Assembly (NCBI RefSeq): GCF_047718555.1
Contig: NZ_JBDNRK010000012.1
Span: 1 to 64,000, forward strand
DNA: 64,000 nt
Reading direction: 5' to 3'
Origin: Clostridium_I sp047718555
GTDB lineage: Bacteria; Bacillota; Clostridia; Clostridiales; Clostridiaceae
The notes beneath the pieces are model-generated. The model worked only from the letters and a program-made list of their open reading frames with translations. It made no database searches and was not told where the DNA came from. Every line of letters starts with the position of its first letter. The stretch's first letter is position 1. Both the position numbers and the translations under genes were made by a program. Shown piece after piece: positions 34,954-45,191 of the stretch.

Positions 34954-37458
34954 ATGTCGAAAATAAGTAAGAAAAGGTATGGTTTGTTTATTATTGCCAC
35001 AGTACTAATATTAAATTTATTTATTTTTAAATCAGAACATGTTAAAGCAAGTACAATTACAAGTTTGAAGTTTGGTAGTACGGTATCTGGTAGTATTACA
35101 GATACTAATGATGAGCAGATTTATTCAATTAATGTGCCAAAGTCGGGAAAAGTGGAATTGAACCTTAAGTCATATATACAGGGTGGAGTATATTTAACTG
35201 TAGAAAATGCAAAGGGAGGTGTAATATGGGGAAATGCATATTGGTCTGTAGGTGATGGAGATGAGGATAATCCAAAGGATTTAGATGATGATTTATACTT
35301 GGACTCAGGAACATATTACATTCATATTAAGAAAAGTGGTAATATAGGAAAGTACAATTTGAAATTAAATTACACTTCAACAGGAAATAATGAAAAAGAA
35401 CCTAATAATGGAAGAGAAACAGCACAGCAAATTAGCTTAAATAGTCAAGTAAATGGTCTTATAAGTGAGACTGATAGTGATGATTATTACAAATTTAATG
35501 TGTCAAAGTCAGGAAAAGTGGAGTTGGATCTTAAATCATATATACAAGGTGGAGTATATTTAACTGTAGAAAATGCAAAGGGAGATCCGGTATGGGGAAA
35601 TGCATATTGGTCTGTAGGTGATGGTAATGAGGACAACCCAAAAGATGTAGATAATGATTTATACTTGGACTCAGGAACGTATTATATTCATGTTAAGAAA
35701 GGTAGTAATACAGGAAAGTATAATTTAAAATTAAATTATACTTCAACAGGAAATAATGAAAAAGAACCTAATAATGGAAGAGAAACAGCACAGCAAATTA
35801 GCTTAAATAGTCAAGTAAATGGTCTTATAAGTGAGACTGATAGTGATGATTATTACAAATTTAATGTGTCAAAGTCAGGAAAAGTGGAGTTGGATCTTAA
35901 ATCATATATACAAGGTGGAGTATATTTAACTGTAGAAAATGCAAAGGGAGATCCGGTATGGGGAAATGCATATTGGTCTGTAGGTGATGGTAATGAGGAC
36001 AACCCCAAATATGAAGATAAGGAATTATACTTGGATTCAGGAACATATTATGTTCATGTTAAGAAAGCAGGGAGTACAGGAAAGTATAATTTAAAGGTGA
36101 ATTACTCATCAACAGGAAGTAATGAAATAGAGCCTAATGATGGTAAAGAAAAGGCACAGCAAATTAGCTTAAATAGTCAAATAAATGGTCTTATAAGTGA
36201 AACAGATGAAGATGATTATTATAAAATTAATGTACCAAAACCAGAAAAGGTTACATTAAATCTTGAAACATATATGGAATTTGGATTATATTTAACTGTA
36301 AAAGATTTAGAAGGACATGACTTCTGGAACTCATATTCCTCTATAGTTCATGAAGATGGAGATGGATTAGGAGATCAACCTGGAGATGTTTACCTTAATT
36401 CGGGAATATATTATATTCACATTAATAAAAATTTAAATACAGGAAAATACATTCTCAATGTAAAATGTCCAGACTTAGTACCAGCGCAACCTGTAGTAAA
36501 TGAAGTAAACAACAAAAGCACAGTAGTCAGTGGAAAAACCATAGCAAATGGAACAGTTACTGTGAAAATTGGAAGTAAGACTTATACGGGTAAAGCTAAT
36601 AGTACTGGAGCGTTCAATGTAAAGATACCAGTACAATCAGCAGGAGCAAAGGTATATGTAAGCGTAAAAAATGGATACGGATATAGCAGCAGTACCAAAA
36701 CTGTAACAGTGTTAGACAGAATAGCACCATCAGTGCCAATAGTGAATACAATAACTACGACTTCAACAACTATAACAGGGAAGACAGAAGGAAATGCTAC
36801 AGTAATAGCTTATGTGGGAAGCAGACAGATAGGAGTGGCAAAGGCAGATAAGAACGGTAATTACAGTATAAAAATAGCAGCACAGAAGGTGTTGACAAAA
36901 GTAAATGTAGTAGCAGTAGATGCTTCCAACAATAGAAGTGCTGGAAGAGTAAATACAGTAGCATTAATACCAGGACAACCTACAGTAAACGAAGTAAACA
37001 ATAAGAGTATAGCAGTCAGCGGAAAGACAATAGGAAATGGAACAGTAACTGTGAAGATTGGAAACAAGACTTATACTGGAAAGAGCAATAGTGCAGGAAC
37101 TTTCAGTATAAAGATACCGGTGCAGGCTGCAGGAGCAAAGGTATATGTAAGCGTAAAAAATGGATACGGTTATAGCAGTAGTACTAAGACTGTAACAGTT
37201 CTAGATAGAATAGCACCATCAGCACCAGTTGTAAGTAAAATAGCAGCATCATCAAAGACAATAGCAGGAAAAGCAGAAGTAAATGCTGCAGTAATAGCTT
37301 ATGTAGGAAGCAAGCAGATAGGAGTGGCAAAGGCAGATAAGAATGGTAATTATACTATAAAGATAGCTTCACAGAAATTAGGAACTAAGATAAATGTTGT
37401 AGCTGTAGATGGATCTAATAATAGAAGTGCAGCAAGAGTAAGTATAGTACAAAAGTAG
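34954..37458 (+). CDS. Secreted protein with four PPC-type domains and Ig-like repeats
   Basis: The 834-residue protein has a signal peptide (1 to about 32). Four pre-peptidase-C-like (PPC) domains of about 117 residues follow (about 38-508), with NEKEPNNGRETAQQISL, DSDDYYKFNVSKSGKVEL and SGTYYIHVKK; the second and third are nearly identical. Two blocks of paired Big6-type Ig domains (about 510-834) are closely related to those of the cohesin protein at 30026. No catalytic domain, dockerin or anchor is seen. PPC domains usually accompany secreted proteases and bind carbohydrate or assist secretion. RBS ATGGAGGGG lies before the ATG. Confidence 0.8.
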   Translation: MSKISKKRYGLFIIATVLILNLFIFKSEHVKASTITSLKFGSTVSGSITDTNDEQIYSINVPKSGKVELNLKSYIQGGVYLTVENAKGGVIWGNAYWSVGDGDEDNPKDLDDDLYLDSGTYYIHIKKSGNIGKYNLKLNYTSTGNNEKEPNNGRETAQQISLNSQVNGLISETDSDDYYKFNVSKSGKVELDLKSYIQGGVYLTVENAKGDPVWGNAYWSVGDGNEDNPKDVDNDLYLDSGTYYIHVKKGSNTGKYNLKLNYTSTGNNEKEPNNGRETAQQISLNSQVNGLISETDSDDYYKFNVSKSGKVELDLKSYIQGGVYLTVENAKGDPVWGNAYWSVGDGNEDNPKYEDKELYLDSGTYYVHVKKAGSTGKYNLKVNYSSTGSNEIEPNDGKEKAQQISLNSQINGLISETDEDDYYKINVPKPEKVTLNLETYMEFGLYLTVKDLEGHDFWNSYSSIVHEDGDGLGDQPGDVYLNSGIYYIHINKNLNTGKYILNVKCPDLVPAQPVVNEVNNKSTVVSGKTIANGTVTVKIGSKTYTGKANSTGAFNVKIPVQSAGAKVYVSVKNGYGYSSSTKTVTVLDRIAPSVPIVNTITTTSTTITGKTEGNATVIAYVGSRQIGVAKADKNGNYSIKIAAQKVLTKVNVVAVDASNNRSAGRVNTVALIPGQPTVNEVNNKSIAVSGKTIGNGTVTVKIGNKTYTGKSNSAGTFSIKIPVQAAGAKVYVSVKNGYGYSSSTKTVTVLDRIAPSAPVVSKIAASSKTIAGKAEVNAAVIAYVGSKQIGVAKADKNGNYTIKIASQKLGTKINVVAVDGSNNRSAARVSIVQK

Positions 37459-37494
37459 AATTTTTAAGTAGTAATTAATGTAAATAAGGTTAAA

Positions 37495-37540
37495 GAACAG
37501 AGAGCATATCAATTTGTTTGGTATGCTCTCTGTTCTTTCA
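37495..37540 (+). terminator. Rho-independent terminator
   Basis: GAACAGAGAGCATA and TATGCTCTCTGTTC form a 14-bp perfect stem (37495-37535), followed by a short T-run. Confidence 0.85.
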
Positions 37541-37899
37541 AGAAACTAATCCAATTTTGTATTTTTATAATATAAGGATTTAGCACAATTAGTATATTAC
37601 AATATTTAGAAATTATTTACCTATAAATTACAATATATCATATTAAAATATAATGTAATTTAATAACAAATTATAAAAATTATATACGATATATTAGTAA
37701 AGTATTACAAAACTGTTACGATGAAAGTAATAAATGATTTATTATACTTTAATATGTGACATGTTTATATAAAAATATTTACTTAAAATTGACAAAAAGA
37801 TATTTATATTATTTCTAAACTTAATAGATATGTGTGAATGCGTATTAAAGTGTAATTGTCTATTTATATTGATGATAAAAGGGATAGGAGGAGTAATAA
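37541..37899 (+). other. AT-rich upstream region of the giant Big2 gene
   Basis: There is no gene in these 359 bp. A TTGACA at 37788-37793 is the best -35 candidate, but no good -10 box lies at the right distance. No riboswitch was recognised. Confidence 0.35.
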
Positions 37900-40800
37900 G
37901 TGAAAGAAATCAAAAAGAAGCTAAGTGTATTTTCTATTGTATTATTTATGTTTAGTACTTATTTTATTTTAAGTTATAATGGAAATCCTTTTAGTTTTAA
38001 CAACAAAGTTTATGCAGCAACAGTATCAAAGGTGGTAAAAGTAAACTCTGTGAGCTTGAATAAAGCTAAAAATACTCTTACTGTGGGAGGAAAGGATATA
38101 TTAGCAGCAACGGTATCACCAAGTAATGCCACAAATAAAGCAGTTACCTGGAGTACATCTAACAGTAAAATAGCAACAGTATCCAATGGAGTAGTAACGG
38201 CAGTAGGACAAGGAACAGCAACAATTACAGTAACTACAGTGGATGGAAAGAAAACAGCTAAATACATAGTAACTGTTAATCCATTAGTAAAAGTTACTTC
38301 AGTAAAATTAAATAAAACAAAAAGCACTCTTACAATAGGTGGTAAAGACACATTAGTAGCAACAGTGGCACCAAGTAATGCTGCAAATAAAGGCGTTACC
38401 TGGAGTACTTCTAATAGTAAAGTAGCAACAGTATCCAATGGAGTAGTAACAGCAGTAGGTAAGGGAACAGCAATTATTACAGTAACTACAGTGGATGGTA
38501 AAAAGACAGCAAGTTATAGTGTTGCTGTTAATCCAGTAATACAAGCAGCCCCAGCAGTAAAAGTAACATCAATAGTTTTAAATAAAGCTGCTGATAATTT
38601 AACTTTAGGGGAATTGGACAATCTATTTGCCTATGAATTCCTAAGTTCAAGCAATTCACCGTACCAACCTATAACATGGAAAACATCAAATTCTAGAGTA
38701 GCAACAGTATCTTCTATGGGACAAGTGATTACAGTAGGACCAGGAACGGCAGTGATTTCTGCAACGGCTGGTGGTAAAACTGCTAAATGCACGGTAACTG
38801 TTAGTAATCCAGTTCCAGTAAAATCAATAAGTCTTAATAAAACTGCATTAAATTTGTCCTTAGGATCAATGGATAATCTATATGCAAATATACTACCCTT
38901 TGAGGCAAATGGTAGTAGTGTAATATGGAAAACATCAAATTCAAAGGTGGCAACAGTATCTTATAATGGAGTAGTAAAAGCAATAGGGCTAGGTAAAGCT
39001 ACTATTACAGCAACTACACAAGATGGAAGTAAGTCAGTTAGTTGTAGTATAAATGTTACCCCAACAGTTAAAGTTAGATCTGTAGCATTAAATACAAATA
39101 CAAGTACTTTAACAGTAGGTGATATTAGCTATTTATATGCAACTATAGCGCCTAGCACAGCTGTAAATAAAAATGTAATATGGACTACATCAAACTCTAA
39201 GGTAGCAGTAGTGGATTCAAATGGAAATGTAACAGCAATTGGAGCTGGAACGGCTACTATTACTGCAACTACGGTGGATGGAGGGAAGACATCATCCTGT
39301 ATTGTAACGGTTAATGTAGCAGTTAAGCTTCCTGCACTTTCATCAATAACTTTAAATAAAACATCAGATACATTAGCAGTAGGGACTACAGACAACTTAA
39401 ATGCAGTACTAAATCCATATAATACAGCATATCAGGCTATTGGATGGACAACTTCCAATCCAAAGGTAGCCTTAGTAAATTCTAATGGATATATAACTGC
39501 GGTAGGAGTTGGTAAGGCAGTAATTACGGCAACTTCTGATGATGGAAGTAAGTCAGCTTCTTGCACAGTAACAGTTACTCCAGCAGTTAAAGTCACATCA
39601 GTAGTATTGAGTAAAACTACATCTAATTTAAATGTAGGAGGATACGATTGGTTAAGAGTTATAGTAACACCAAATAATGCAACAAATCAATCAGTAACAT
39701 GGAGTTCATCTAATCCAAATGTAGCTACGGTATCTTACAATGGATATGTAAATGCAGTAGGAACAGGAACAGCAACTATTACAGCTACCACAGCAGATGG
39801 AAGTAAAACAGCAAGCTGTGTTGTAACAGTTAATCCGCCAATTAAAGTTACTAGCGTGCAATTCTGGATACCGCCGACTACTTTAGCAGTGGGAAATACA
39901 ACTAGTATACACGCAAGTGTATATCCATATAATGCTGCAAATACAAGTTTGATTTGGAGTACTTCTAATTCAAAGGTAGCCACAGTAGACAGTTATGGAT
40001 ATGTAACAGCAGTAAGTGCAGGAACAGTAAACATTACAGCAACTACAGTAGATGGGAACAAAACAGCAACTTGTACAATAACAGTTACTCCACCAGTTAA
40101 GGTAACCGGTATAGGTTTATATACAAATTCAACTAGTTTAACAGTAGGAGATACAAGTTATTTGAATTCAATAATATACCCAACTAATGCTACAAACAAA
40201 AGTGTAACCTATACAACATCCAATGCAAAAGTAGCAACAGTAGATGCCCAGGGTAATGTGACAGCAATAAGTGCTGGAACAGCAACAATTACGGTAACTA
40301 CAGTAGATGGAAATAAAACAGCAACATGTACAGTGACAGTTACTCCACCGGTAAAGGTAACAAGTGTAGGATTTTCTACAAACTCAACTACTTTGACTGT
40401 AGGAAATAATACATGGCTTGGTTACACAGTGTATCCATATAATGCTGCAAACAAAAGTGTTACATGGACAACTTCTAACACAAAAGTAGCAATAGTAGAT
40501 TCTAATGGAAATGTAACAGCAGTAAGTGAAGGAACAGCAACTATCACAGTAACTACAGTAGACGGAAGCAAAAAAGCAACATGCACAGTAACAGTTACTC
40601 NNNNNNNNNNNNNNNNNNNNNNNNNNNNNNNNNNNNNNNNNNNNNNNNNNNNNNNNNNNNNNNNNNNNNNNNNNNNNNNNNNNNNNNNNNNNNNNNNNNN
40701 GCTGCAAATAGCAGTGTAACTTGGAGTACATCTAATTCAAAAGTAGCAACAGTAAACTCTAGTGGAACAGTAACAGCAGTAGGAACAGGAACAGCAACAA

Positions 40801-42662
40801 TTACAGTAACTACAGTAGACGGAAGCAAAAAAGCAACATGCACAGTAACAGTTACTCCACCAGTAAAGGTAACAGGTGTAGGATTGTATACAACTTCATC
40901 TACCTTGACTGTAGGAAATAGCACTTGGCTTAGTTACACAGTGTATCCATATAATGCTGCAAATAGCAGTGTAACTTGGAGTACATCTAATTCAAAAGTA
41001 GCAACAGTAAGCTCTAATGGAACAGTAACAGCAGTAGGAGCGGGAACAGCAACAATTACAGTAACTACAGTAGATGGAAATAAGACAGCAGTATGTAATG
41101 TTACAGTTAATACTCCAGTAAAGGTTTCTTCTATAGCTTTAAGCAGAACAACAGATACTCTTGTAGTAGGTAGTAACGATTATTTGAGTAAAACAATATA
41201 TCCGTATAATGCTGCAGATCAGAATGTAATATGGACAACGTCTAACTCAAAGGTAGCTACAGTTTCAACAAGTGGAACAGTAACAGCAGTAAGCGTAGGA
41301 ACAGCAACAATTACTGCTACAACTGAAGATGGAAGTAAAACAGCAACTTGTATAGTAACTGTTACTCCTCCTGTAGCAGTTACTTCCGTAACAATGAGTA
41401 GAACTACAGATACATTAACTATAGGTGGAAATGACAGTCTATGGGCAACAATATATCCGTATAATGCAGCAAATCAAGCAGTAACATGGACAACATCAGA
41501 CTCAAAAGTAGCCACAGTATCTTCCAGTGGATATGTAACAGCAATAGGAGCAGGAACAGCGACAATTACAGCTACAACAGTAGATGGAAGTAAAACAGCT
41601 ACTTGCAAAGTAACAGTTACTCCTCCAGTGGCAGTTACTTCTGTAACAATGAGTAGAACTACAGATACATTAACTATAGGTGGAACTGACGATTTAGGAA
41701 CAACAATATATCCATATAATGCTGCAAATCAAGCAGTAATATGGACAACTTCTGATTCAAAGATAGCAACAGTATCTTCCAGTGGATATGTAACAGCAAT
41801 AGGAGCAGGAACAGCGACAATTACAGCTACAACAGTAGATGGAAGTAAAACAGCTACTTGCAAAGTAACGGTTAATTCTCCTGTAGCAGTTACTTCTGTA
41901 GCATTAAGTAAAACTACATCTAATTTATCCATAGGTGGAACCGACTATATATCAGCTACAGTGTCACCAAGAAATGCAGCAAATCAGGCAGTAATATGGA
42001 CAACTTCTAACTCCAGTGTGGTAATAATTACTAACACTTATAGTTTTGGTGAAGTAGATATAAAGGGAATAGCAGCAGGGACAGCAACAATAACAGCAAC
42101 TACAGCAGATGGAAGTAAAATAGCTACCTGCAAAGTAACTGTTACTGCTCCAGTTGCAGTAACCTCAGTAGCTTTAAGCAAGACAAAAGACACTTTAACA
42201 GTAGGGGGAACTGATTACTTAAATACCACTATATATCCATACAATGCTGCAAATAAGAATATAGCTTGGACGAGTTCTGACTCTAGTGTGGCGGCAGTAG
42301 ATTCAAATGGAAATGTAACAGCAATTGGGATAGGAACGGCTACTATTACTGTAACCACTGATGATGGAGCGAAGACAGCAAGTTGTGTAGTGACTGTTAA
42401 TGCACCAGTTAAGGCTACATCAGTAACATTAAATAAAACTAGTGATACCTTATCATTATGGGATTCAGAGTATCTTTATGCAACTGTTAATCCAGATAAT
42501 GCTACAAATAAGTCAGTAACATGGACAACATCTGATCCTAGTGTAGTAACGGTAGATTATTATGGGTGGATAAGAGCAACAGGAGTAGGAACAGCAACAA
42601 TTACGGCTACTACAGAGGATGGAAGTAAAACTGCAACTTGTGTTATAACGGTAAATAATTAA
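37900..42662 (+). CDS. Giant Big2-repeat surface protein, interrupted by an assembly gap
   Basis: The GTG at 37900 (AGGAGGAG upstream) starts a signal peptide (1 to about 45) followed by ten Big2 Ig-like domains up to the N-run at 40601-40700. After it, one partial and seven full Big2 domains continue to the stop at 42660-42662, giving at least 18 repeats of about 83-85 residues. Each has V..V.L....TL.VG, W.TSN.KVATV and GTATITATT.DG.K.A.C.VTV. The 100-N placeholder puts the two halves out of frame, but the same repeat continues on both sides, so one gene is the simplest reading. No dockerin, anchor or enzyme domain is visible. It is probably an adhesin or S-layer-like stalk. Confidence 0.8.
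40601..40700. other. Assembly gap (100 N)
   Basis: The N-run is bounded by repeat DNA. The 55 bp just before it (40546-40600) are identical to 40803-40857. The round length suggests a scaffold placeholder, not a measured size. Confidence 0.95.
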
Positions 42663-42710
42663 GTTATTTATTGAAAGAGTATACAAGAGACTTATAAAAA
42701 ATTATTGGAA

Positions 42711-42748
42711 AATAATCCTAAATATTTATTTTAGGATTATTTTTTATA
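42711..42748 (+). terminator. Rho-independent terminator
   Basis: AATAATCCTAAA pairs with TTTAGGATTATT and is followed by a T-run. It closes the Big2 gene. Confidence 0.8.
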
Positions 42749-42807
42749 GTTTATTAAAAATTATTTAGATATTATAAGAGAGAATCGTCATTTCGGTTGA
42801 AGATTCT

Positions 42808-43419
42808 TTATGTTTTTTTAAAATCTTTCCTTATCATTTGAATACCAGTTTTTAAGTCAGTACAGTTCCCATATATTTTTCCTATACTAAGTTTTTCCAA
42901 AAATCCTTTTTCACCTTTAATATAATGCTGTCGTTTTGTTCCTTTCCTAAAAAGGCCTTGTAAGTCTTTATGAGTAAGTCTTTCGGGATTAGAATAGGTT
43001 CTTCTTAAGCTATCAGTTAATTTTAAACCTATATAATTACATATTCCCTCTAAATCATAGAAGAACCAACTCTCTATCATTATAATAGCTTCAATTTTTT
43101 CTATCTTTTTAATTTGTTTTTTATTAAGAACCTTTAGTATTGCATCAGCATCAAATTCTACTAAATCATTTTTTGTTCCTTCTCTATCTATAAAAGCATA
43201 AACGTATAGATCAATATTTTTGTTTTTCTTATTGCTAAAAAAATAGTATAGTTCATTTGCTATTTCTTTATTGATTCCTGTACCTGATTCAAGATTTTTT
43301 GTTTTATTAGGTATTCCATTTAAATAGTTTCTGAAAACCTTCTTGTAAAATATCTCTTCTGTAAAACCTTCATAAAATATATAAGCAAGTCTTTCTTGTT
43401 TATTTTTACTTTTAACCAT
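42808..43419 (-). CDS. RloB-like protein (TOPRIM-type), second gene of an abortive-infection-type pair
   Basis: The 203-residue protein shows YIFYEGFTEEIFYKKVF (Glu-rich first strand), YVYAFIDREGTKND (D-x-E-type acidic motif), IMIESWFFYDLEGI and a basic C-terminal part (FRKGTKRQHYIKGEKGF). This is the pattern of RloB/DUF4276-like TOPRIM proteins that accompany an AAA ATPase in RloAB/AbiL-type systems. Such pairs act in phage defence, with the ATPase sensing infection and the TOPRIM partner as likely nuclease. The ATG lies 3 nt after the stop of the ATPase gene, and its ribosome binding site (TGAGG) sits inside that gene. Confidence 0.7.
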   Translation of the reverse strand: MVKSKNKQERLAYIFYEGFTEEIFYKKVFRNYLNGIPNKTKNLESGTGINKEIANELYYFFSNKKNKNIDLYVYAFIDREGTKNDLVEFDADAILKVLNKKQIKKIEKIEAIIMIESWFFYDLEGICNYIGLKLTDSLRRTYSNPERLTHKDLQGLFRKGTKRQHYIKGEKGFLEKLSIGKIYGNCTDLKTGIQMIRKDFKKT

Positions 43420-43422
43420 ATT

Positions 43423-44598
43423 TTATACCTCAGTATAAAAGAAAATGTCACTAAAACTTGAAAAAGGTCCGGATAACTTTTTAATCAATTCTTTATTATT
43501 CTTAACTGGCTCAATAAGTGCTTCACCAAATTCTTTATTACTTATTATACTCACCTCATTAACCTTAACCATATTCAATAATACAGGTGAATGAGTAGTC
43601 AATATTATTTGAATACTTGAAAAGTCATTCTTAATTAAATATATCATTTTCTTTAGTAATTTAGGATGTATAGAATTTTCAAGTTCTTCTATGGCAATTA
43701 CAGGATATTTATTTGACATAAGATAGGTAATTATATTAAGCGCAATTAGAGTACCATCTGAGAGTTCATTTATGGTATTCTTTTGCTTATTAGCAAATGT
43801 AAATACTAAATTTTTTAATTCTTGCCCTATATTAACAATATCAGTATTATCAATATTTAATATATCTTTAAGTATTTCATTATAATATTTTGCTTTATCA
43901 GATTTCAATATTTTATCTATTTCTTCAATTAAAGCTAATGATACTATTCTACCATTTTTAATTACAGGCATTTGCTTTCTAATTGATTCTCTAATTACAT
44001 CTGGTGTACTATACAATACTGGAATTTTACAAAGTAAAAAAATATCATCTATACCTTTTTGAATAGGAATTTCAAAACTATCTTTAATATCCTTTATTTT
44101 ATTAATAAGTGAAACTAAAGCCTCTGAACCATCTATCTTTTGTATCTTTGGACCCTTAACCTTTTTAACAATAGTATTTTCTCTTTCAAATACAGTTGAT
44201 ATAGGTCCTGTAGATGTTATTTTTTTATACTTAAATATTTCTCTATTTACATAACCAGTATCGAAACCATTATTACATACAACAATTTCGATGAAATAAG
44301 AATATTTATATATCTCATTTTCAACTTGTTCATTAAATTCTACTTCAATAGAAATAGAATTACCATTATAACTTTTGCAATGAGATAATACTTTGTCATT
44401 ATCCAATTCTCCTATATTTAACAGTCTCTCTTTTAACTCTTCGCTTCCAGTCAACAGTACATTTAAAAAAGAAAATATTTCTAACATATTTGATTTGCCA
44501 CTATTATTAGAACCAATTAGTACATTAAAATCTTCTAAAACGTATTTACAATCTATTAAGTTTTTATAGCCATTAACCTCAATACTATTAATTTTCAT
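43423..44598 (-). CDS. AAA15/RloA-like ATPase, first gene of the pair
   Basis: The 391-residue SMC/OLD-like ATPase has INSIEVNGYKNLID at the N-terminus, Walker A IGSNNSGKSNML (31-42), the ABC-type signature region INELSDGTLIALNII, Walker B PVIAIEELENSIHP and the His switch ILTTHSPVLLN. This is the AAA_15/AAA_21 family found in RloA, AbiLi, retron and PARIS ATPases. It is encoded just upstream of, and coupled to, the RloB-like gene. A 21-bp palindrome lies 68 bp upstream and may be an operator. The pair is on the strand opposite to its Big2 and protease neighbours, which suggests insertion into the surface-protein island. Confidence 0.82.
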   Translation of the reverse strand: MKINSIEVNGYKNLIDCKYVLEDFNVLIGSNNSGKSNMLEIFSFLNVLLTGSEELKERLLNIGELDNDKVLSHCKSYNGNSISIEVEFNEQVENEIYKYSYFIEIVVCNNGFDTGYVNREIFKYKKITSTGPISTVFERENTIVKKVKGPKIQKIDGSEALVSLINKIKDIKDSFEIPIQKGIDDIFLLCKIPVLYSTPDVIRESIRKQMPVIKNGRIVSLALIEEIDKILKSDKAKYYNEILKDILNIDNTDIVNIGQELKNLVFTFANKQKNTINELSDGTLIALNIITYLMSNKYPVIAIEELENSIHPKLLKKMIYLIKNDFSSIQIILTTHSPVLLNMVKVNEVSIISNKEFGEALIEPVKNNKELIKKLSGPFSSFSDIFFYTEV

Positions 44599-44665
44599 AA
44601 TATACCCTCATTTCAAATGATATTAGGCTTGTTTATATAATATTATTAACATGTTTCAATTTAAC

Positions 44666-44686
44666 TATACTATTAATAATAGTATA
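44666..44686. promoter_or_regulatory. 21-bp perfect palindrome upstream of the ATPase gene
   Basis: TATACTATTA-A-TAATAGTATA is a perfect inverted repeat around one central base, 68 bp before the ATPase start codon. The symmetry suggests an operator for a dimeric regulator. It also overlaps possible -10 sequences. Confidence 0.5.
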
Positions 44687-45063
44687 TTACAATAATTATT
44701 GTTTTGTTATTATCAAGGAGCTGACTTCCAGCCATCTCCTTGCAAGTTCCAGCAAGCCCTCACTATGGTGCCTGACACGCATGTACGAATAACAAATAAC
44801 TAAAAGATAAACTATTTTACAGTGTATCATATAAATCAAGCAGTATCAGGATCGAAATTCCTTTGAATAGAGAGTAATATAGGATAGATTACGGGATGAT
44901 TTTGTAAATTGGGCTAAGTAAAAAACTAAGAACGTCTATGATTTAAATCTTAATAATGAAATCATGGTCGTTTTTTATTTTTAATCTTTAGTATAGAGCT
45001 ATTTCATACGATTTAATAAACATGTAGATAATATTTTTATTCCTACAAAAGGAGATGAAAAAG
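44687..45063. other. Non-coding interval with repeated motif and hairpins
   Basis: No gene is visible. AAGGAG at 44715 pairs with CTCCTT near 44737. The segment 44743-44772 matches the motif at 9126-9155. A terminator-like hairpin lies at 44931-44978. A short transcript ending at this terminator is possible, but no RNA family was recognised. Confidence 0.4.
44931..44978 (+). terminator. Rho-independent terminator with no assigned gene
   Basis: AACGTCTATGATTT pairs with AAATCATGGTCGTT (one mismatch and one G-U pair) and is followed by six T. No plus-strand gene lies before it for 2 kb, so it could end a small RNA. Confidence 0.6.
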
Positions 45064-45162
45064 TTGAGTCCTGAGAGAATTTACTATAGTGGTAAAGGAT
45101 ATAAACATCTTCTATTCTACGTTATCTTTGGAGTTAATAAATCTGAATCAAATATTTCATAA
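45064..45162 (+). CDS. Possible 32-residue peptide
   Basis: A TTG codon with a strong AAAGGAGATG ribosome binding site opens a short frame beginning MSPERIYYSGKGYKHLLFY. It ends 29 bp before the start of the papain-like protease gene. It has no homology that I recognise. It could be a leader peptide or a chance frame; the good ribosome binding site is the only argument. Confidence 0.25.
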   Translation: MSPERIYYSGKGYKHLLFYVIFGVNKSESNIS

Positions 45163-45191
45163 CAAAAATATAAAATATAGGAGGTGCTATC

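Noticed and set aside
37541..37899. Cyclic-di-GMP riboswitch upstream of the giant surface gene
   Set aside because: Such riboswitches often control clostridial adhesins, but the conserved core motifs are not present.
38010..41932. Many long antisense open frames opposite the Big2 genes
   Set aside because: They mirror the repetitive Thr/Val/Ala codons on the plus strand and have no ribosome binding sites or recognisable domains.
40581..42662. Separate second Big2 gene starting just before the gap
   Set aside because: Its start would lie in repeat sequence with no ribosome binding site, and the frame change is explained by the arbitrary 100-N placeholder.
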